A stretch of 64,000 nt of DNA, taken from contig NZ_CP080598.1 of the NCBI RefSeq assembly GCF_019598945.1, positions 5,084,001-5,148,000 of the forward strand, written 5' to 3'. The stretch is from Sphaerospermopsis torques-reginae ITEP-024. Lineage in GTDB: Bacteria; Cyanobacteriota; Cyanobacteriia; Cyanobacteriales; Nostocaceae. Of this stretch, positions 26,028 through 35,133 are shown in pieces. The notes under the pieces were generated by a model. That model did no database searches. It saw only the letters and a list, made by a program, of their open reading frames with translations, and was not told the origin of the DNA. Every line of letters starts with the position of its first letter. Position 1 is the stretch's first letter. The position numbers and the translations under genes were made by a program.

Positions 26028-26210
26028 TTAATCAAGCTTTTTCTTCACATTATCTTTGACATCTTCCACAGCATGACGCACTTCGCTTTCTGCTTGTTTA
26101 GCTTTACCTTCTGTTTTATCTTCTGGATCTCCAGTAACGTTTCCTAATGCTTCTTGTGCTTTACCTTCAATATTTTTTGCTGTAGCCTTTGCTCTTTCTT
26201 CTAAACTCAT
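26028..26210 (-). CDS. CsbD family stress protein
   Basis: The 60-residue protein reads MSLEERAKATAKNIEGKAQE, ALGNVTGDPEDKTEGKAKQA and ends VKDNVKKKLD, the low-complexity, Lys/Glu/Ala-rich CsbD pattern. CsbD proteins are small, highly expressed stress proteins with no defined biochemical role. The ATG at 26210 is preferred because AAAAAGGAAAAC lies just before it; an in-frame ATG at 26228 would add six residues. Confidence 0.85.
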   Translation of the reverse strand: MSLEERAKATAKNIEGKAQEALGNVTGDPEDKTEGKAKQAESEVRHAVEDVKDNVKKKLD

Positions 26211-26579
26211 TTGTTTTCCTTTTTGCAATTACTATCCTAAATTAACGGAAATATAGGCTGATTACTTCCATCATCAGGTAGACAGTTGATATAAAATATC
26301 TATATAAAAAGGAATATTTAAGCAAATATTCTGATTCTTGATTTTGGCATTTTTCCCATAAAAAATCCCAGTTTATGAATAAAACTGGGTTGTTCAATAA
26401 TGGACAATTAACAATGAAAAATTGACAATGACCTCTCTCTTAAAGGAAGAGGATTGAAAAAGCGGATTTTTTTGGTTTTTTCCCCTGGAAAGGGGAGCTT
26501 TTAAAGCTTGAATGAAACAATTATCAATTGTCAATTGTCAATTATCAATTGATAAAAGTATGAGGATAATTTTGGTAAA

Positions 26580-26933
26580 TTAGTCTAGAAAACCCATCAA
26601 AATATCAGAATCATCAATGGTATTTGATGCTACTGGACGACTACCAAAAATTGAATAGTTTTCGGAAACTACCAACGCACTAGAACCGATGGGACGATTT
26701 CCAGATAAGTTGATACTGCTGACAACGCTGAAGGTATTAGCACCAATGGGACGAATACCCATTGCATTGTATGTTTCAACTACTTGTAAGCTACTGGTAC
26801 TGATAGGACGTAACCCCGCAATGGATACTGTTCCTGCAACTTGTAGGCCACTGCTACCAATGGGACGCTCACCAGCAACTACAATTGTTCCTTGAGAACC
26901 CTGTTCTGTATTACCTTGGTTATTTTCTTCCAC
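26580..26933 (-). CDS. Protein of five tandem 19-residue RPI repeats
   Basis: After a Gln/Asn/Glu-rich leader (EENNQGNTEQGSQGTIVVAG), five units of exactly 19 residues follow, each starting RPI or RPV: RPIGSSGLQVAGTVSIAGL, RPISTSSLQVVETYNAMGI, RPIGANTFSVVSSINLSGN, RPIGSSALVVSENYSIFGS and a last acidic unit ending DSDILMGFLD. I choose the GTG at 26933 because AAAGGAGAT precedes it by 8 bases; no other good start exists. The regular alternation of hydrophobic residues suggests a beta-solenoid-like rod. No family recognised; function unknown. The gap 26211-26579 carries only short hairpins (CCCAGTTT arms near 26370) and CAATTGTC heptamers. Confidence 0.7.
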   Translation of the reverse strand: MEENNQGNTEQGSQGTIVVAGERPIGSSGLQVAGTVSIAGLRPISTSSLQVVETYNAMGIRPIGANTFSVVSSINLSGNRPIGSSALVVSENYSIFGSRPVASNTIDDSDILMGFLD

Positions 26934-27147
26934 TTTTTGATCTCCTTTGCTGCTAAGATGCCTTGTCAACTAACGCATCTAGCTGGTTACGTGAATTTTA
27001 CAATAATTAAGGAAAGGTATTTTTTCCTAATATATGTAGAGTTTAACTCTAAAAAACGACCGACATATATAAGTTTCTGCAAAAGTGATACATAAGTAAA
27101 CTTAAACTATTAATTTATGTAAACAAGTATTGCTAAATGTTTTCTTC

Positions 27148-27180
27148 AGATCCCCGACTTCTTGAAGAAGTCGGGGATCT
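27148..27180. repeat. Perfect 33-base palindrome, ATCCCCGACTTCTT family
   Basis: AGATCCCCGACTTCTT pairs exactly with its complement around one base. It lies within the uvrB 5' leader, 56 bases before the start codon, so it may fold in the mRNA. An open frame passes through it but the uvrB protein starts at 27236. Confidence 0.85.
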
Positions 27181-27235
27181 CGACCTTAGAGGATGTCGCT
27201 ACTATAAGAAAGGTATATTTAACAAAACGGTGATT

Positions 27236-29230
27236 ATGGAATTTAGTCTCAAAGCGCCTTTTACTCCCACAGGTGATCAACCACAGGCGATCGCTCAACT
27301 TTTGAAAACCATCCAAGCGAGTAATCGTTATCAAACTTTACTCGGTGCGACGGGAACGGGTAAGACGTTTTCTATCGCCGCAGTTATTGAAAAAGTTGGT
27401 AAACCTACCCTAGTTCTGGCACATAATAAAACCCTAGCAGCGCAGTTATGTAACGAGTTACGGGAATTTTTCCCCCATAACGCTGTTGAGTATTTCGTCA
27501 GTTATTACGACTATTACCAACCAGAAGCATACATTCCCGTTACCGATACATATATAGAAAAAACCGCAGCAATTAATGATGAAATAGATATGCTGCGACA
27601 TTCTGCAACTCGTTCTCTATTTGAAAGGCGTGATGTCATAGTTGTTGCTTCCATTAGTTGTATTTACGGTTTAGGTATGCCCGCAGAATACCTTAAAGCC
27701 GCAATTAAACTAGAAATAGGTATGGAAGTTGACCAAAGACAAGTTTTAAGAGAATTAACATCTGTGCAATATAGCCGCAATGATGTAGAAATGGGACGGG
27801 GTAAATTTAGAGTTCGTGGTGATGTTGTAGAAATTGGACCAGCTTACGAAGATAGAATAATTAGAATTGAATTTTTCGGCGATGAAATTGACGCAATACG
27901 TTATATTGATCCGGTAACAGGAGAAATTCTCAGCAGTTTAGAAAAAGTGAATATCTATCCTGCACGTCACTTTGTCACCCCAGAAGAACGTTTAGAAATT
28001 GCTTGTGCAGATATCGCTGCGGAATTAAAATCACAGAAATTAAAATTAGAAGAATTAGGAAAATTAGTAGAAGCACAAAGAATAGATCAACGCACTCGTT
28101 ATGATATTGAAATGTTAAGAGAAGTAGGATATTGTAACGGTGTAGAAAATTATTCTCGTCATTTAGCAGGGAGACAAGCGGGAGAACCACCAGAATGTTT
28201 AATTGATTATTTTCCTAAAGATTGGTTATTAGTAATTGATGAATCTCATGTGACTGTACCCCAAATTCGCGGAATGTACAACGGTGATCAAGCACGGAAG
28301 AAAGTGTTAATTGATCATGGTTTTCGTCTTCCTAGTGCGGCTGATAATCGTCCTTTAAAAGCTGAAGAATTTTGGCAAAAAGTCAATCAATGTATTTTCG
28401 TTTCTGCAACTCCGGGAATTTGGGAAGTTGAAGTTTCTGAAGATAATATTGTAGAACAAATTATTAGACCGACGGGAGTAGTTGATCCAGAAATTTTTGT
28501 TCGTCCCACAGAAGGTCAAGTTGATGATTTATTAGGAGAAATTAAAGATAGAGTTGATAAAAAAGAACGGGTGTTAATTACCACGTTAACTAAACGCATG
28601 GCGGAAGATTTAACAGAATATTTGGAAGAGAGAGGAATAAAGGTTAGATATTTACATTCTGAGATTAATTCTATTGAAAGAATTGAAATTTTACAAGATT
28701 TAAGAAATGGGAAGTTTGATGTTTTGGTAGGGGTGAATTTATTGCGGGAAGGTTTGGATTTACCGGAAGTTTCGTTAGTTGCTATTATGGATGCAGATAA
28801 AGAGGGTTTCTTGCGTGCAGAACGTTCGTTAATTCAAACTATTGGACGTGCAGCGCGTCATATCAACGGAAAGGCAATTATGTATGCTGATAAGTTAACA
28901 GATAGTATGATTAAAGCCATTGAGGAAACTGATAGAAGAAGGGGTATTCAAATGGCTTATAATAAAATGCACGGGATTACACCGCAACCCATTGTTAAGA
29001 AATCAAGTAATGCAATTTTATCATTTTTGGATGCTTCCCGCAGGTTGAATGCTAGTGATTTACAGGTGGTTGATGAACATATTGATGAATTTGCTTTGGA
29101 GGATATTCCTGAGTTAATTACTGTGTTGGAAAAACAGATGAAAGAAGCAGCGAAAAAGATGGAGTTTGAAGAAGCTGCTAAGTTACGAGATAGGATTAAG
29201 AGTTTAAGGGATAAAATGTTGGGTAGGTAA
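27236..29230 (+). CDS. uvrB: Excinuclease ABC subunit B
   Basis: UvrB is the damage-verifying helicase-like core of nucleotide excision repair; it loads with UvrA and recruits UvrC. The start [20 protein letters not shown], Walker A GATGTGKT, the beta-hairpin [18 protein letters not shown] (motif II), the [15 protein letters not shown] motif VI and the C-terminal UVR domain ([20 protein letters not shown]) are all present. The ATG at 27236 gives 664 residues, the family's usual length; an upstream in-frame ATG at 27137 would translate a palindromic repeat and is rejected. Confidence 0.97.
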   Translation: MEFSLKAPFTPTGDQPQAIAQLLKTIQASNRYQTLLGATGTGKTFSIAAVIEKVGKPTLVLAHNKTLAAQLCNELREFFPHNAVEYFVSYYDYYQPEAYIPVTDTYIEKTAAINDEIDMLRHSATRSLFERRDVIVVASISCIYGLGMPAEYLKAAIKLEIGMEVDQRQVLRELTSVQYSRNDVEMGRGKFRVRGDVVEIGPAYEDRIIRIEFFGDEIDAIRYIDPVTGEILSSLEKVNIYPARHFVTPEERLEIACADIAAELKSQKLKLEELGKLVEAQRIDQRTRYDIEMLREVGYCNGVENYSRHLAGRQAGEPPECLIDYFPKDWLLVIDESHVTVPQIRGMYNGDQARKKVLIDHGFRLPSAADNRPLKAEEFWQKVNQCIFVSATPGIWEVEVSEDNIVEQIIRPTGVVDPEIFVRPTEGQVDDLLGEIKDRVDKKERVLITTLTKRMAEDLTEYLEERGIKVRYLHSEINSIERIEILQDLRNGKFDVLVGVNLLREGLDLPEVSLVAIMDADKEGFLRAERSLIQTIGRAARHINGKAIMYADKLTDSMIKAIEETDRRRGIQMAYNKMHGITPQPIVKKSSNAILSFLDASRRLNASDLQVVDEHIDEFALEDIPELITVLEKQMKEAAKKMEFEEAAKLRDRIKSLRDKMLGR

Positions 29231-29246
29231 TTATGGTTTTTTTAAC

Positions 29247-29275
29247 CTTCGCGTAGCGTGCCGTAAAGCATACCA
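29247..29275. repeat. Small dispersed repeat (TTCGCGTAGCGTGCCG)
   Basis: CCTTCGCGTAGCGTGCCGTA followed by AAGCATACC is inserted in the gap after uvrB. Its reverse complement core (CGGCACGCTACGCGAA) recurs at 31323-31338, at the broken start of the FGE-like gene. It belongs to the small dispersed repeats typical of Nostoc-type genomes. Confidence 0.65.
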
Positions 29276-29321
29276 CAGAAGCACAGAGGATACGGAGAGA
29301 ATGAGGGAATTTTAGTGAGTG

Positions 29322-29840
29322 TTAGGAAGTTAATACTTCTTTGTCATCAATTACTATTCTGTTACAGAATTCTTTCTTTTCACTATCTGTAATATAACCT
29401 GTTTGCACTGCTTGATTTAAAATTTCTCGTAGCAAATGTTTGAAAATTTGAATAACATCATATTTTTCTAACATAAATGTCTCTTCTGACACTAATAACC
29501 CGTAATTTTTCCAAATACATTTCACATTTATGAAGTCTATGGTTTCTAGATATAACACCAGCGAACTTTCAGGAAAACTTACTTCAATTCTTTCATTTTC
29601 CAAAAGTTGATAGATTTTATCTGGTAGTTCATCTAAAATTAGAATAATATCAGGATCTAAGAAAAGCTCTTGTTTTTTGTCTCCTATTTCTAGTAATACT
29701 TTTTGATTATGCTCAAAACAAAAACGTCTTAATCCTATTTCTAAATGAGAAAGTTATCCCAATGGATCTTCAGGAGGTAGAAACCAATTTTCATAACAAG
29801 GTTCAGCTAATTTCAGAGAGAATTTTTGTGTACTATTCAC
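29322..29840 (-). pseudogene. Unknown gene interrupted by an in-frame TAA
   Basis: Reading from a GTG at 29840 (after the ribosome-binding sequence AGGAGG) the minus strand encodes 28 residues ending NWFLPPEDPLG, then TAA (29756-29754), then continues in the same frame (LSHLEIGLRRFCFEHNQKVL) for 143 more residues to the stop at 29322. Neither flank is frameshifted, and the text before and after the stop reads as one protein, so a single nonsense change (for example CAA to TAA) seems to have broken it. The 3' part alone has an ATG at 29603. The family, probably a cyanobacterial hypothetical protein of about 172 residues, is not recognised. Confidence 0.7.
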
Positions 29841-29928
29841 TTTTTTTCCTCCTGTTTAATGATGTTAAAATATCGGTATTTAGTACAGGATATGCAGAGT
29901 TAAGTTTATAATTGCAGTATTTTTTTTA

Positions 29929-30549
29929 TCAAAACCATTTTCTCAGGTTTTTATGAACTTGTGATAAATACCACATATAATCATCAATTTTATATTTATC
30001 CGCAGCTTTAACAATATAATCTTTTGCTAATTCTTCATTCCCCTCCGCTTCATAATACAAACCTAAATAAAGATGACTGTAAAAATTACCCTTTACACCT
30101 TCTAATTTACCCACAATCAAAACATCATCAGTTGTACAATTACCTGCAAATAAATCATATACACATCTCATGATTTTTCGCGGATCATTTTTCACAGGTA
30201 ATAAATAATTTCTCGCTTCTTCCACACCCGATAACCTAGCAATACAAAGATATCTCCACACAGTTTCTTCTACATCCTGTGCATTGACAGTTAAATCAAT
30301 TTCAAATTGTTTTGCACCTTCGGCTAATCTTTCCGCGTAATAATAAGATAAACCCCTTTGCCACAAATAAGGAGTAATTCGATCATCTAATTTTTCAGCA
30401 GTATCAAAATCTGTAATTGACTCCTCAATTTTACTCAGTTGAAAATAAACCATTCCCCGACGAATGTACACATTAGGGTTATTTGGTTGCTTAATAATTG
30501 TTTCGTTCCAGCGTTGCAGTTGACTTTCTAAAGAGTTGATAAAAAACAT
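29929..30549 (-). CDS. Tetratricopeptide-repeat protein
   Basis: The 206-residue protein contains TPR-like helices: NPNVYIRRGMVYFQLSKIEE, ITPYLWQRGLSYYYAERLAE, and near the C-terminus YSHLYLGLYYEAEGNEELAK. There is no signal peptide, so it is probably a cytosolic scaffold. It is on the same strand as, and downstream of, the FGE-like gene. Partners are unknown. Confidence 0.75.
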   Translation of the reverse strand: MFFINSLESQLQRWNETIIKQPNNPNVYIRRGMVYFQLSKIEESITDFDTAEKLDDRITPYLWQRGLSYYYAERLAEGAKQFEIDLTVNAQDVEETVWRYLCIARLSGVEEARNYLLPVKNDPRKIMRCVYDLFAGNCTTDDVLIVGKLEGVKGNFYSHLYLGLYYEAEGNEELAKDYIVKAADKYKIDDYMWYLSQVHKNLRKWF

Positions 30550-30635
30550 AGATTTTGTGATGAAAAATTATCATAAAATGACTTTTGATCTCTGTATGGT
30601 TTTCTTAGTGCTAAACCCCTACTCCTAAATTATTA

Positions 30636-31328
30636 TTAATTCCATTGAGCAGAACAAGCAACACGAAAACCACGATTGTTATCTTTACTAACTGCGGGAT
30701 AATTGATTCGATAAGCAGAACGGCAATAAACTGGACGATAGGACCAAGAACCACCACGCAATACACGACGAGGGTGATTATCACTACCTGTTAACCACGC
30801 GCTACCATCTGTGGGCGCTCCTATATAATTATCATACCAGCCATCTTCGCACCATTCCCAAACTAACCCGTGCATATCATATAAACCAAAAGCATTAGCG
30901 GGAAAAGTTCCGACATTCGTTGTTTCTTTGCGGTAAATACCTTTTTGTCCATTAGCATATACATATTCACCATTGTAATTTGCTAAATCAGTGCTAATAG
31001 TATTGCCAAAATAAAACGGTGTAGTTGTAGCTGCACGACAAGCATATTCCCATTCAGATTCGCTTGGTAAACGATATAATTTACCTGTTTTTCGTGATAA
31101 TTTTGCGCCAAATTCCTGAGCTTCATGCCATGATACTTGTTCTACTGGCCGGTTAGCACCTTTAAAATGAGATGGGCTAGAATGCAAATCAAATTTAATT
31201 TTTGGTAAACTAGCAACAGCTTGCCATTGTGCTTGAGTGATAGGATATTTGCCTAGTAAAAAAGGTTGAATAGTAACTTGATGTTGAGGACTGCCCCTAT
31301 CTCCGCTTTCTATTTCAGCCTTCGGCAC
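30636..31328 (-). CDS. Formylglycine-generating-enzyme (FGE-sulfatase) domain protein, N-terminally truncated
   Basis: The sequence has the FGE/PvdO fold signature: ITQAQWQAV, NRPVEQVSWHEAQEFGAKLS, YRLPSESEWEYACRAA, GLYDMHGLVWEWCEDGWYDN, RVLRGGSWSY and the closing NRGFRVAC. The usual N-terminal segment with GG.F.MGS is missing: the frame starts with a GTG lying inside a small dispersed repeat (TAGCGTGCCGAAGG on the minus strand), directly before ESGDRGSPQHQVTI. The gene has thus lost its true start to repeat insertion and may be inactive. In cyanobacteria such domains often follow a kinase or protease domain, which is not seen here. Confidence 0.75.
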   Translation of the reverse strand: MPKAEIESGDRGSPQHQVTIQPFLLGKYPITQAQWQAVASLPKIKFDLHSSPSHFKGANRPVEQVSWHEAQEFGAKLSRKTGKLYRLPSESEWEYACRAATTTPFYFGNTISTDLANYNGEYVYANGQKGIYRKETTNVGTFPANAFGLYDMHGLVWEWCEDGWYDNYIGAPTDGSAWLTGSDNHPRRVLRGGSWSYRPVYCRSAYRINYPAVSKDNNRGFRVACSAQWN

Positions 31329-31407
31329 GCTACGCGAACGCCCGTACAGGAGTCAGGAGTCAGAAGGTAAAATTTTTCCCCATCTTCCTCTTCCCTCTTC
31401 CCTATCA

Positions 31408-31446
31408 AAAAAATCGGGGTATTTCTAGAACACCCAGAAATACCCC
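31408..31446 (-). terminator. Rho-independent terminator of ftsH
   Basis: On the minus strand GGGGTATTTCT pairs with AGAAATACCCC around a nine-base loop and is followed by GATTTTTTT. It lies 38 bases after the ftsH stop. Confidence 0.85.
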
Positions 31447-31483
31447 CATCTAAATCTAAAAAACTGATTAAACTGATTAACTA

Positions 31484-33325
31484 CTATGCAAAAGCAGCAG
31501 TTCTCACATCATTATTAGCGAGAATTTCTTGCAATTCATCAGCGTCAACAGTTTCCTTATCAATCAACATTTGGGCAATTTGATCCAAAATGTGACGGTT
31601 ACTTACTAAAACTTCCTTAGCCCGTGCGTAAGCAACATCCACTAATTTACGCACTTCTTCATCAATGGCAGCAGCAGTTTCTTCGGAGAAATCACGCTCA
31701 GACATGATATCTCGACCCAAGAACATATTACCTTGTTGACGACCTAAAGCCACAGGACCCAAGCGATCGCTCATGCCAAAACGAGTAATCATTTGTCTAG
31801 CAACTCGCGCTACTTGTTGCAAGTCATTAGAAGCACCGGTAGTAACTTCCTCTTCACCAAAGATAATTTCTTCAGCTAAACGACCACCCAAAGCCACGGC
31901 CATCTGATTTTCCAGATATGCACGGCTGTATAAACCTGTATCCATGCGGTCTTCGCTAGGAGTAAACCAAGTCAAACCACCAGCACGACCACGGGGAATA
32001 ATGCTAATTTTCTGTACAGGGTCATAGTCAGGCATCAATGCACCAACTAAAGCGTGACCAGCTTCATGATAAGCAACCAAGGTTTTGCGCTTTTCGCTCA
32101 TTACCCGGTCTTTCTTCTCTGGACCTGCTAACACCCGGTCAATAGCATCGTTAATTTCATCCATCGCAATTTCGGTTAAGTTGCGACGTGCTGCTAAAAT
32201 TGCGGCTTCGTTTAACAGGTTAGATAAGTCTGCACCGGTGAATCCTGGGGTACGACGAGCGATTTTATCCAAGTCCACATCTTTAGATAAGGTTTTACCC
32301 CGTGCGTGAACTTTGAGAATTTCGCTACGGCCACCGTAGTCGGGACGGTCTACCACCACTTGACGGTCAAAACGACCAGGACGCAATAAAGCAGCGTCGA
32401 GTACATCAGGACGGTTGGTAGCTGCAATGATGATGATGCCGGTGTTACCTTCAAAACCATCCATTTCTGTTAATAGCTGGTTAAGGGTTTGTTCCCGTTC
32501 ATCGTTACCACCACCTAAACCCGCACCCCGTTGACGACCTACTGCGTCAATTTCATCAATGAAGACGATACAAGGAGCGTTGGTTTTGGCTTGTTCAAAT
32601 AAGTCGCGGACGCGGGAAGCACCCACACCAACGAACATTTCCACAAATTCAGAACCGGAAATACTAAAGAAGGGTACACCAGCTTCCCCAGCTACCGCAC
32701 GGGCGAGGAGGGTTTTACCTGTTCCTGGAGGTCCGACTAATAATACACCTTTAGGAATTTTTGCACCAACAGCGGTAAAGCGATCGGCGTTTTTCAAAAA
32801 GTCTACAACTTCGTTTAATTCCAGTTTAGCTTGGTCAATACCTGCCACATCGCCAAAGGTCACTTGGGTTTGGGGTTCCATTTGTACCCTAGCTTTGGAC
32901 TTACCAAAGTTCATTGCTTGGCTACCAGGACCAGTTTGAGCGCGACGGAGTAAGAAAAATAAACCCACCAACAGCAATACAGGGAAAAATAAGCTGCTCA
33001 GTGCTTTAAACCAAAAGCCTTCGTCGGTTTGGGGTAATACGGCAATATCAACACCTTTATCTGTCAGAGTATTGATTAACTCTGGATCGTTAACTAAAGT
33101 GACGCGCTTTTTATTGGGGTCGTATTTAGGTGTAACAATTGCTGTAGAACGATCTGAACTGAGACTGACTCTTTCTACTTTGCCTTGATCAACTTCTTGA
33201 ATAAATTGACTATAGCGCCATGTTTCTACTTGGGGGGGTTGGTTGTCAAAAAACGCAGTCCCTAAAGCGATTACTACAATAAACAGCAGCGCATATAGCC
33301 CCGCATTTCTCCATCTTTTATTCAC
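31484..33325 (-). CDS. ftsH: ATP-dependent zinc metalloprotease FtsH
   Basis: FtsH is the membrane AAA+ protease that removes damaged membrane proteins, in cyanobacteria notably photosystem II D1. Two membrane segments ([17 protein letters not shown] and [16 protein letters not shown]) flank a lumenal domain; Walker A GPPGTGKT is at residues 198-205, Walker B IVFIDEID near 253-260, the SRH region [20 protein letters not shown] follows, and the zinc site HEAGH is at 420-424. Length, 613 residues, is typical. It has its own terminator and probably its own promoter. Confidence 0.97.
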   Translation of the reverse strand: MNKRWRNAGLYALLFIVVIALGTAFFDNQPPQVETWRYSQFIQEVDQGKVERVSLSSDRSTAIVTPKYDPNKKRVTLVNDPELINTLTDKGVDIAVLPQTDEGFWFKALSSLFFPVLLLVGLFFLLRRAQTGPGSQAMNFGKSKARVQMEPQTQVTFGDVAGIDQAKLELNEVVDFLKNADRFTAVGAKIPKGVLLVGPPGTGKTLLARAVAGEAGVPFFSISGSEFVEMFVGVGASRVRDLFEQAKTNAPCIVFIDEIDAVGRQRGAGLGGGNDEREQTLNQLLTEMDGFEGNTGIIIIAATNRPDVLDAALLRPGRFDRQVVVDRPDYGGRSEILKVHARGKTLSKDVDLDKIARRTPGFTGADLSNLLNEAAILAARRNLTEIAMDEINDAIDRVLAGPEKKDRVMSEKRKTLVAYHEAGHALVGALMPDYDPVQKISIIPRGRAGGLTWFTPSEDRMDTGLYSRAYLENQMAVALGGRLAEEIIFGEEEVTTGASNDLQQVARVARQMITRFGMSDRLGPVALGRQQGNMFLGRDIMSERDFSEETAAAIDEEVRKLVDVAYARAKEVLVSNRHILDQIAQMLIDKETVDADELQEILANNDVRTAAFA

Positions 33326-33438
33326 TGAGGTCTATCCTCCTGTATTTTTTGGGCGTTAGTGTAAGGTCTCTAAAATAAGAGAGGGCTTTATGAGAATTAT
33401 GTTAACTTATCTTAAGATATACCAAAATGGCGTTCCTG

Positions 33439-34230
33439 TCATGGTAGAAATAATCCTTTAAGTTCTAAAAAGCAAGGATGCTTAGGATTATATTCTAACG
33501 ATCCGGTGGGCTGATGTACGGTATGAATGGGAATTATCTCGACAACGCTGTTAGTGTAGGCGATCGCTGCAAATTCTTTTACTAGCTGTGGTGTCCAAGG
33601 TTGTTGGTGGATGGTAGTTCCCAGCTTTTGTAAATGTTGGATAATGTGCGATCGCTCTATTCCTGGCAATATTCCCACTTCTAATGGTGGTGTCCACCAA
33701 CAGCCATCTTTCCAACCCCAAAGATTACCTGTACTGGTTTCTAACCAATTTCCCTCACTATTTATTAAAATCGCTTCTTCGGCGTTTACAGCTTGGACAT
33801 TATTTTTCGCTAACCAAGGACTCAAATAATTGCCCGTTTTATGGTTGGGGAGAGAACGAGCAAATTCTGGTTTAGCAAGCCTAGCAATTATACCATTATT
33901 TTGTTTTTCTGTCAAGGTTTTCGGTAAAAATCTACCTGTGATCCATTCTCTCCCATCAGGAAAAATAGTAATTCTGATCACGGGAAAATGCTGTAAAAGA
34001 GTTTGTGCGCCACGGCGCACAAAATTCCAATCTGGTTCTAGCCAACCAAAGGTTTGTAAACTTAATTGCAAACGCGAACAATGGGCTTTCCAGTTAGTTA
34101 AACTATGATCAAGGGAATGATCATAAACTCTCAAGGTTGTAAAAACTGTAGCTCCATAAATCAAACCTGGATCATTAATATTTAATTCCAGCGTTTGCGA
34201 TTCTATTAATTTACCACAATACCAGTACAT
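33439..34230 (-). CDS. pabC: Class IV aminotransferase, probable aminodeoxychorismate lyase
   Basis: The fold-type IV PLP enzyme features are present: NINDPGLIYGATVFTTLRVY at the N-terminus, the lysine in NHKTGNYLSPWLA, and NSEGNWLETSTGNLWGWKDG with the conserved glutamate and TGNL. PabC releases pyruvate from aminodeoxychorismate to give p-aminobenzoate for folate. Branched-chain or D-amino-acid aminotransferases are close relatives, so the assignment rests on length (263 residues) and general resemblance. Confidence 0.75.
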   Translation of the reverse strand: MYWYCGKLIESQTLELNINDPGLIYGATVFTTLRVYDHSLDHSLTNWKAHCSRLQLSLQTFGWLEPDWNFVRRGAQTLLQHFPVIRITIFPDGREWITGRFLPKTLTEKQNNGIIARLAKPEFARSLPNHKTGNYLSPWLAKNNVQAVNAEEAILINSEGNWLETSTGNLWGWKDGCWWTPPLEVGILPGIERSHIIQHLQKLGTTIHQQPWTPQLVKEFAAIAYTNSVVEIIPIHTVHQPTGSLEYNPKHPCFLELKGLFLP

Positions 34231-34316
34231 GACAGGTGACAGGTGACAGTAACCAGGGGAAGCAGGGGAAGTTTATTGAACAATAATCAATAATCAATAA
34301 TCAATTATCAATTACC

Positions 34317-35108
34317 TTAATCTTTTTCCCGGAAAGTAACAGTAGGTATTCCTTGGTTATCAATAGCTATTTTACCACCTAAATTTTCAATTTCTTTAAT
34401 AGCACGGTTGCGAGTTTTTTCATCTACATTATTTTGTAAAACCATGCTCCAACTGGCAATTCTAGCATACTTACTATCAGGGTTTCTTTCTAAAAATTTA
34501 GCAGTAGCTTGGGACAGAGAAACTACATTTTTACTTTCTGGATCATCGTATTCACTAGCCCATTCTGCGGCTTTGAAAAAAGACTTACTTGCGGCTTGGG
34601 AGTCACCTAAAAATAATAATTCATCTGTGCCTTTATAACGCCAGATATAATAAGATTTTTCTGGTAATTTAGGTGATAAGGATTTTAAATTTTTATCCAT
34701 TAATTTAATAGCTCTTTCTGGCATACCTGCATATAAAGAACTACTAACAGAAAGAGCAAGATAAGCTTCTCTAAATTTCGGATCATGTTTAAGTATGATT
34801 CCAAAAAATTCTGGACTTAAACTATAACCTATTTTGTCTCTAACTTCATCATCACCAAAGTATTGCAAAAAGTCAATATATACCCAATTAGAAATGAGGT
34901 TATCATAACCAAAAGTGGGTATTTTTTGCAGTAAACCCAAACTTAAAGCTTGTTTTTGCTGTTCTTTTTCTAAAGCTTCCACAGACATATCTTGTTTACT
35001 ATTTAGCAATTTCTGTAGTCTGGGATATTGACTTAAACTAATTCCTAAAATACAGAAAATAGCTACCAAAGGCGTAATAATAAATTCACGAGATAACAGC
35101 ATATTCAT
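34317..35108 (-). CDS. Conserved membrane-anchored cyanobacterial protein
   Basis: One N-terminal membrane helix (FIITPLVAIFCILGISLS) is followed by a helical, TPR-like domain (SPEFFGIILKHDPKFREAYL, KSFFKAAEWASEYDDPESKN, ATAKFLERNPDSKYARIASW). I know no function. It lies 25 bases downstream of ackA on the same strand and could be co-transcribed with it. The region to 34230 downstream carries CAATAATCAATAATC-type tandem repeats. Confidence 0.7.
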   Translation of the reverse strand: MNMLLSREFIITPLVAIFCILGISLSQYPRLQKLLNSKQDMSVEALEKEQQKQALSLGLLQKIPTFGYDNLISNWVYIDFLQYFGDDEVRDKIGYSLSPEFFGIILKHDPKFREAYLALSVSSSLYAGMPERAIKLMDKNLKSLSPKLPEKSYYIWRYKGTDELLFLGDSQAASKSFFKAAEWASEYDDPESKNVVSLSQATAKFLERNPDSKYARIASWSMVLQNNVDEKTRNRAIKEIENLGGKIAIDNQGIPTVTFREKD

Positions 35109-35133
35109 ATATTTAATCTCTATTCCCTATTCG

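Noticed and set aside
27137-27235. N-terminal extension of UvrB
   Set aside because: It would translate a 33-base palindromic repeat; the family starts at [11 protein letters not shown].
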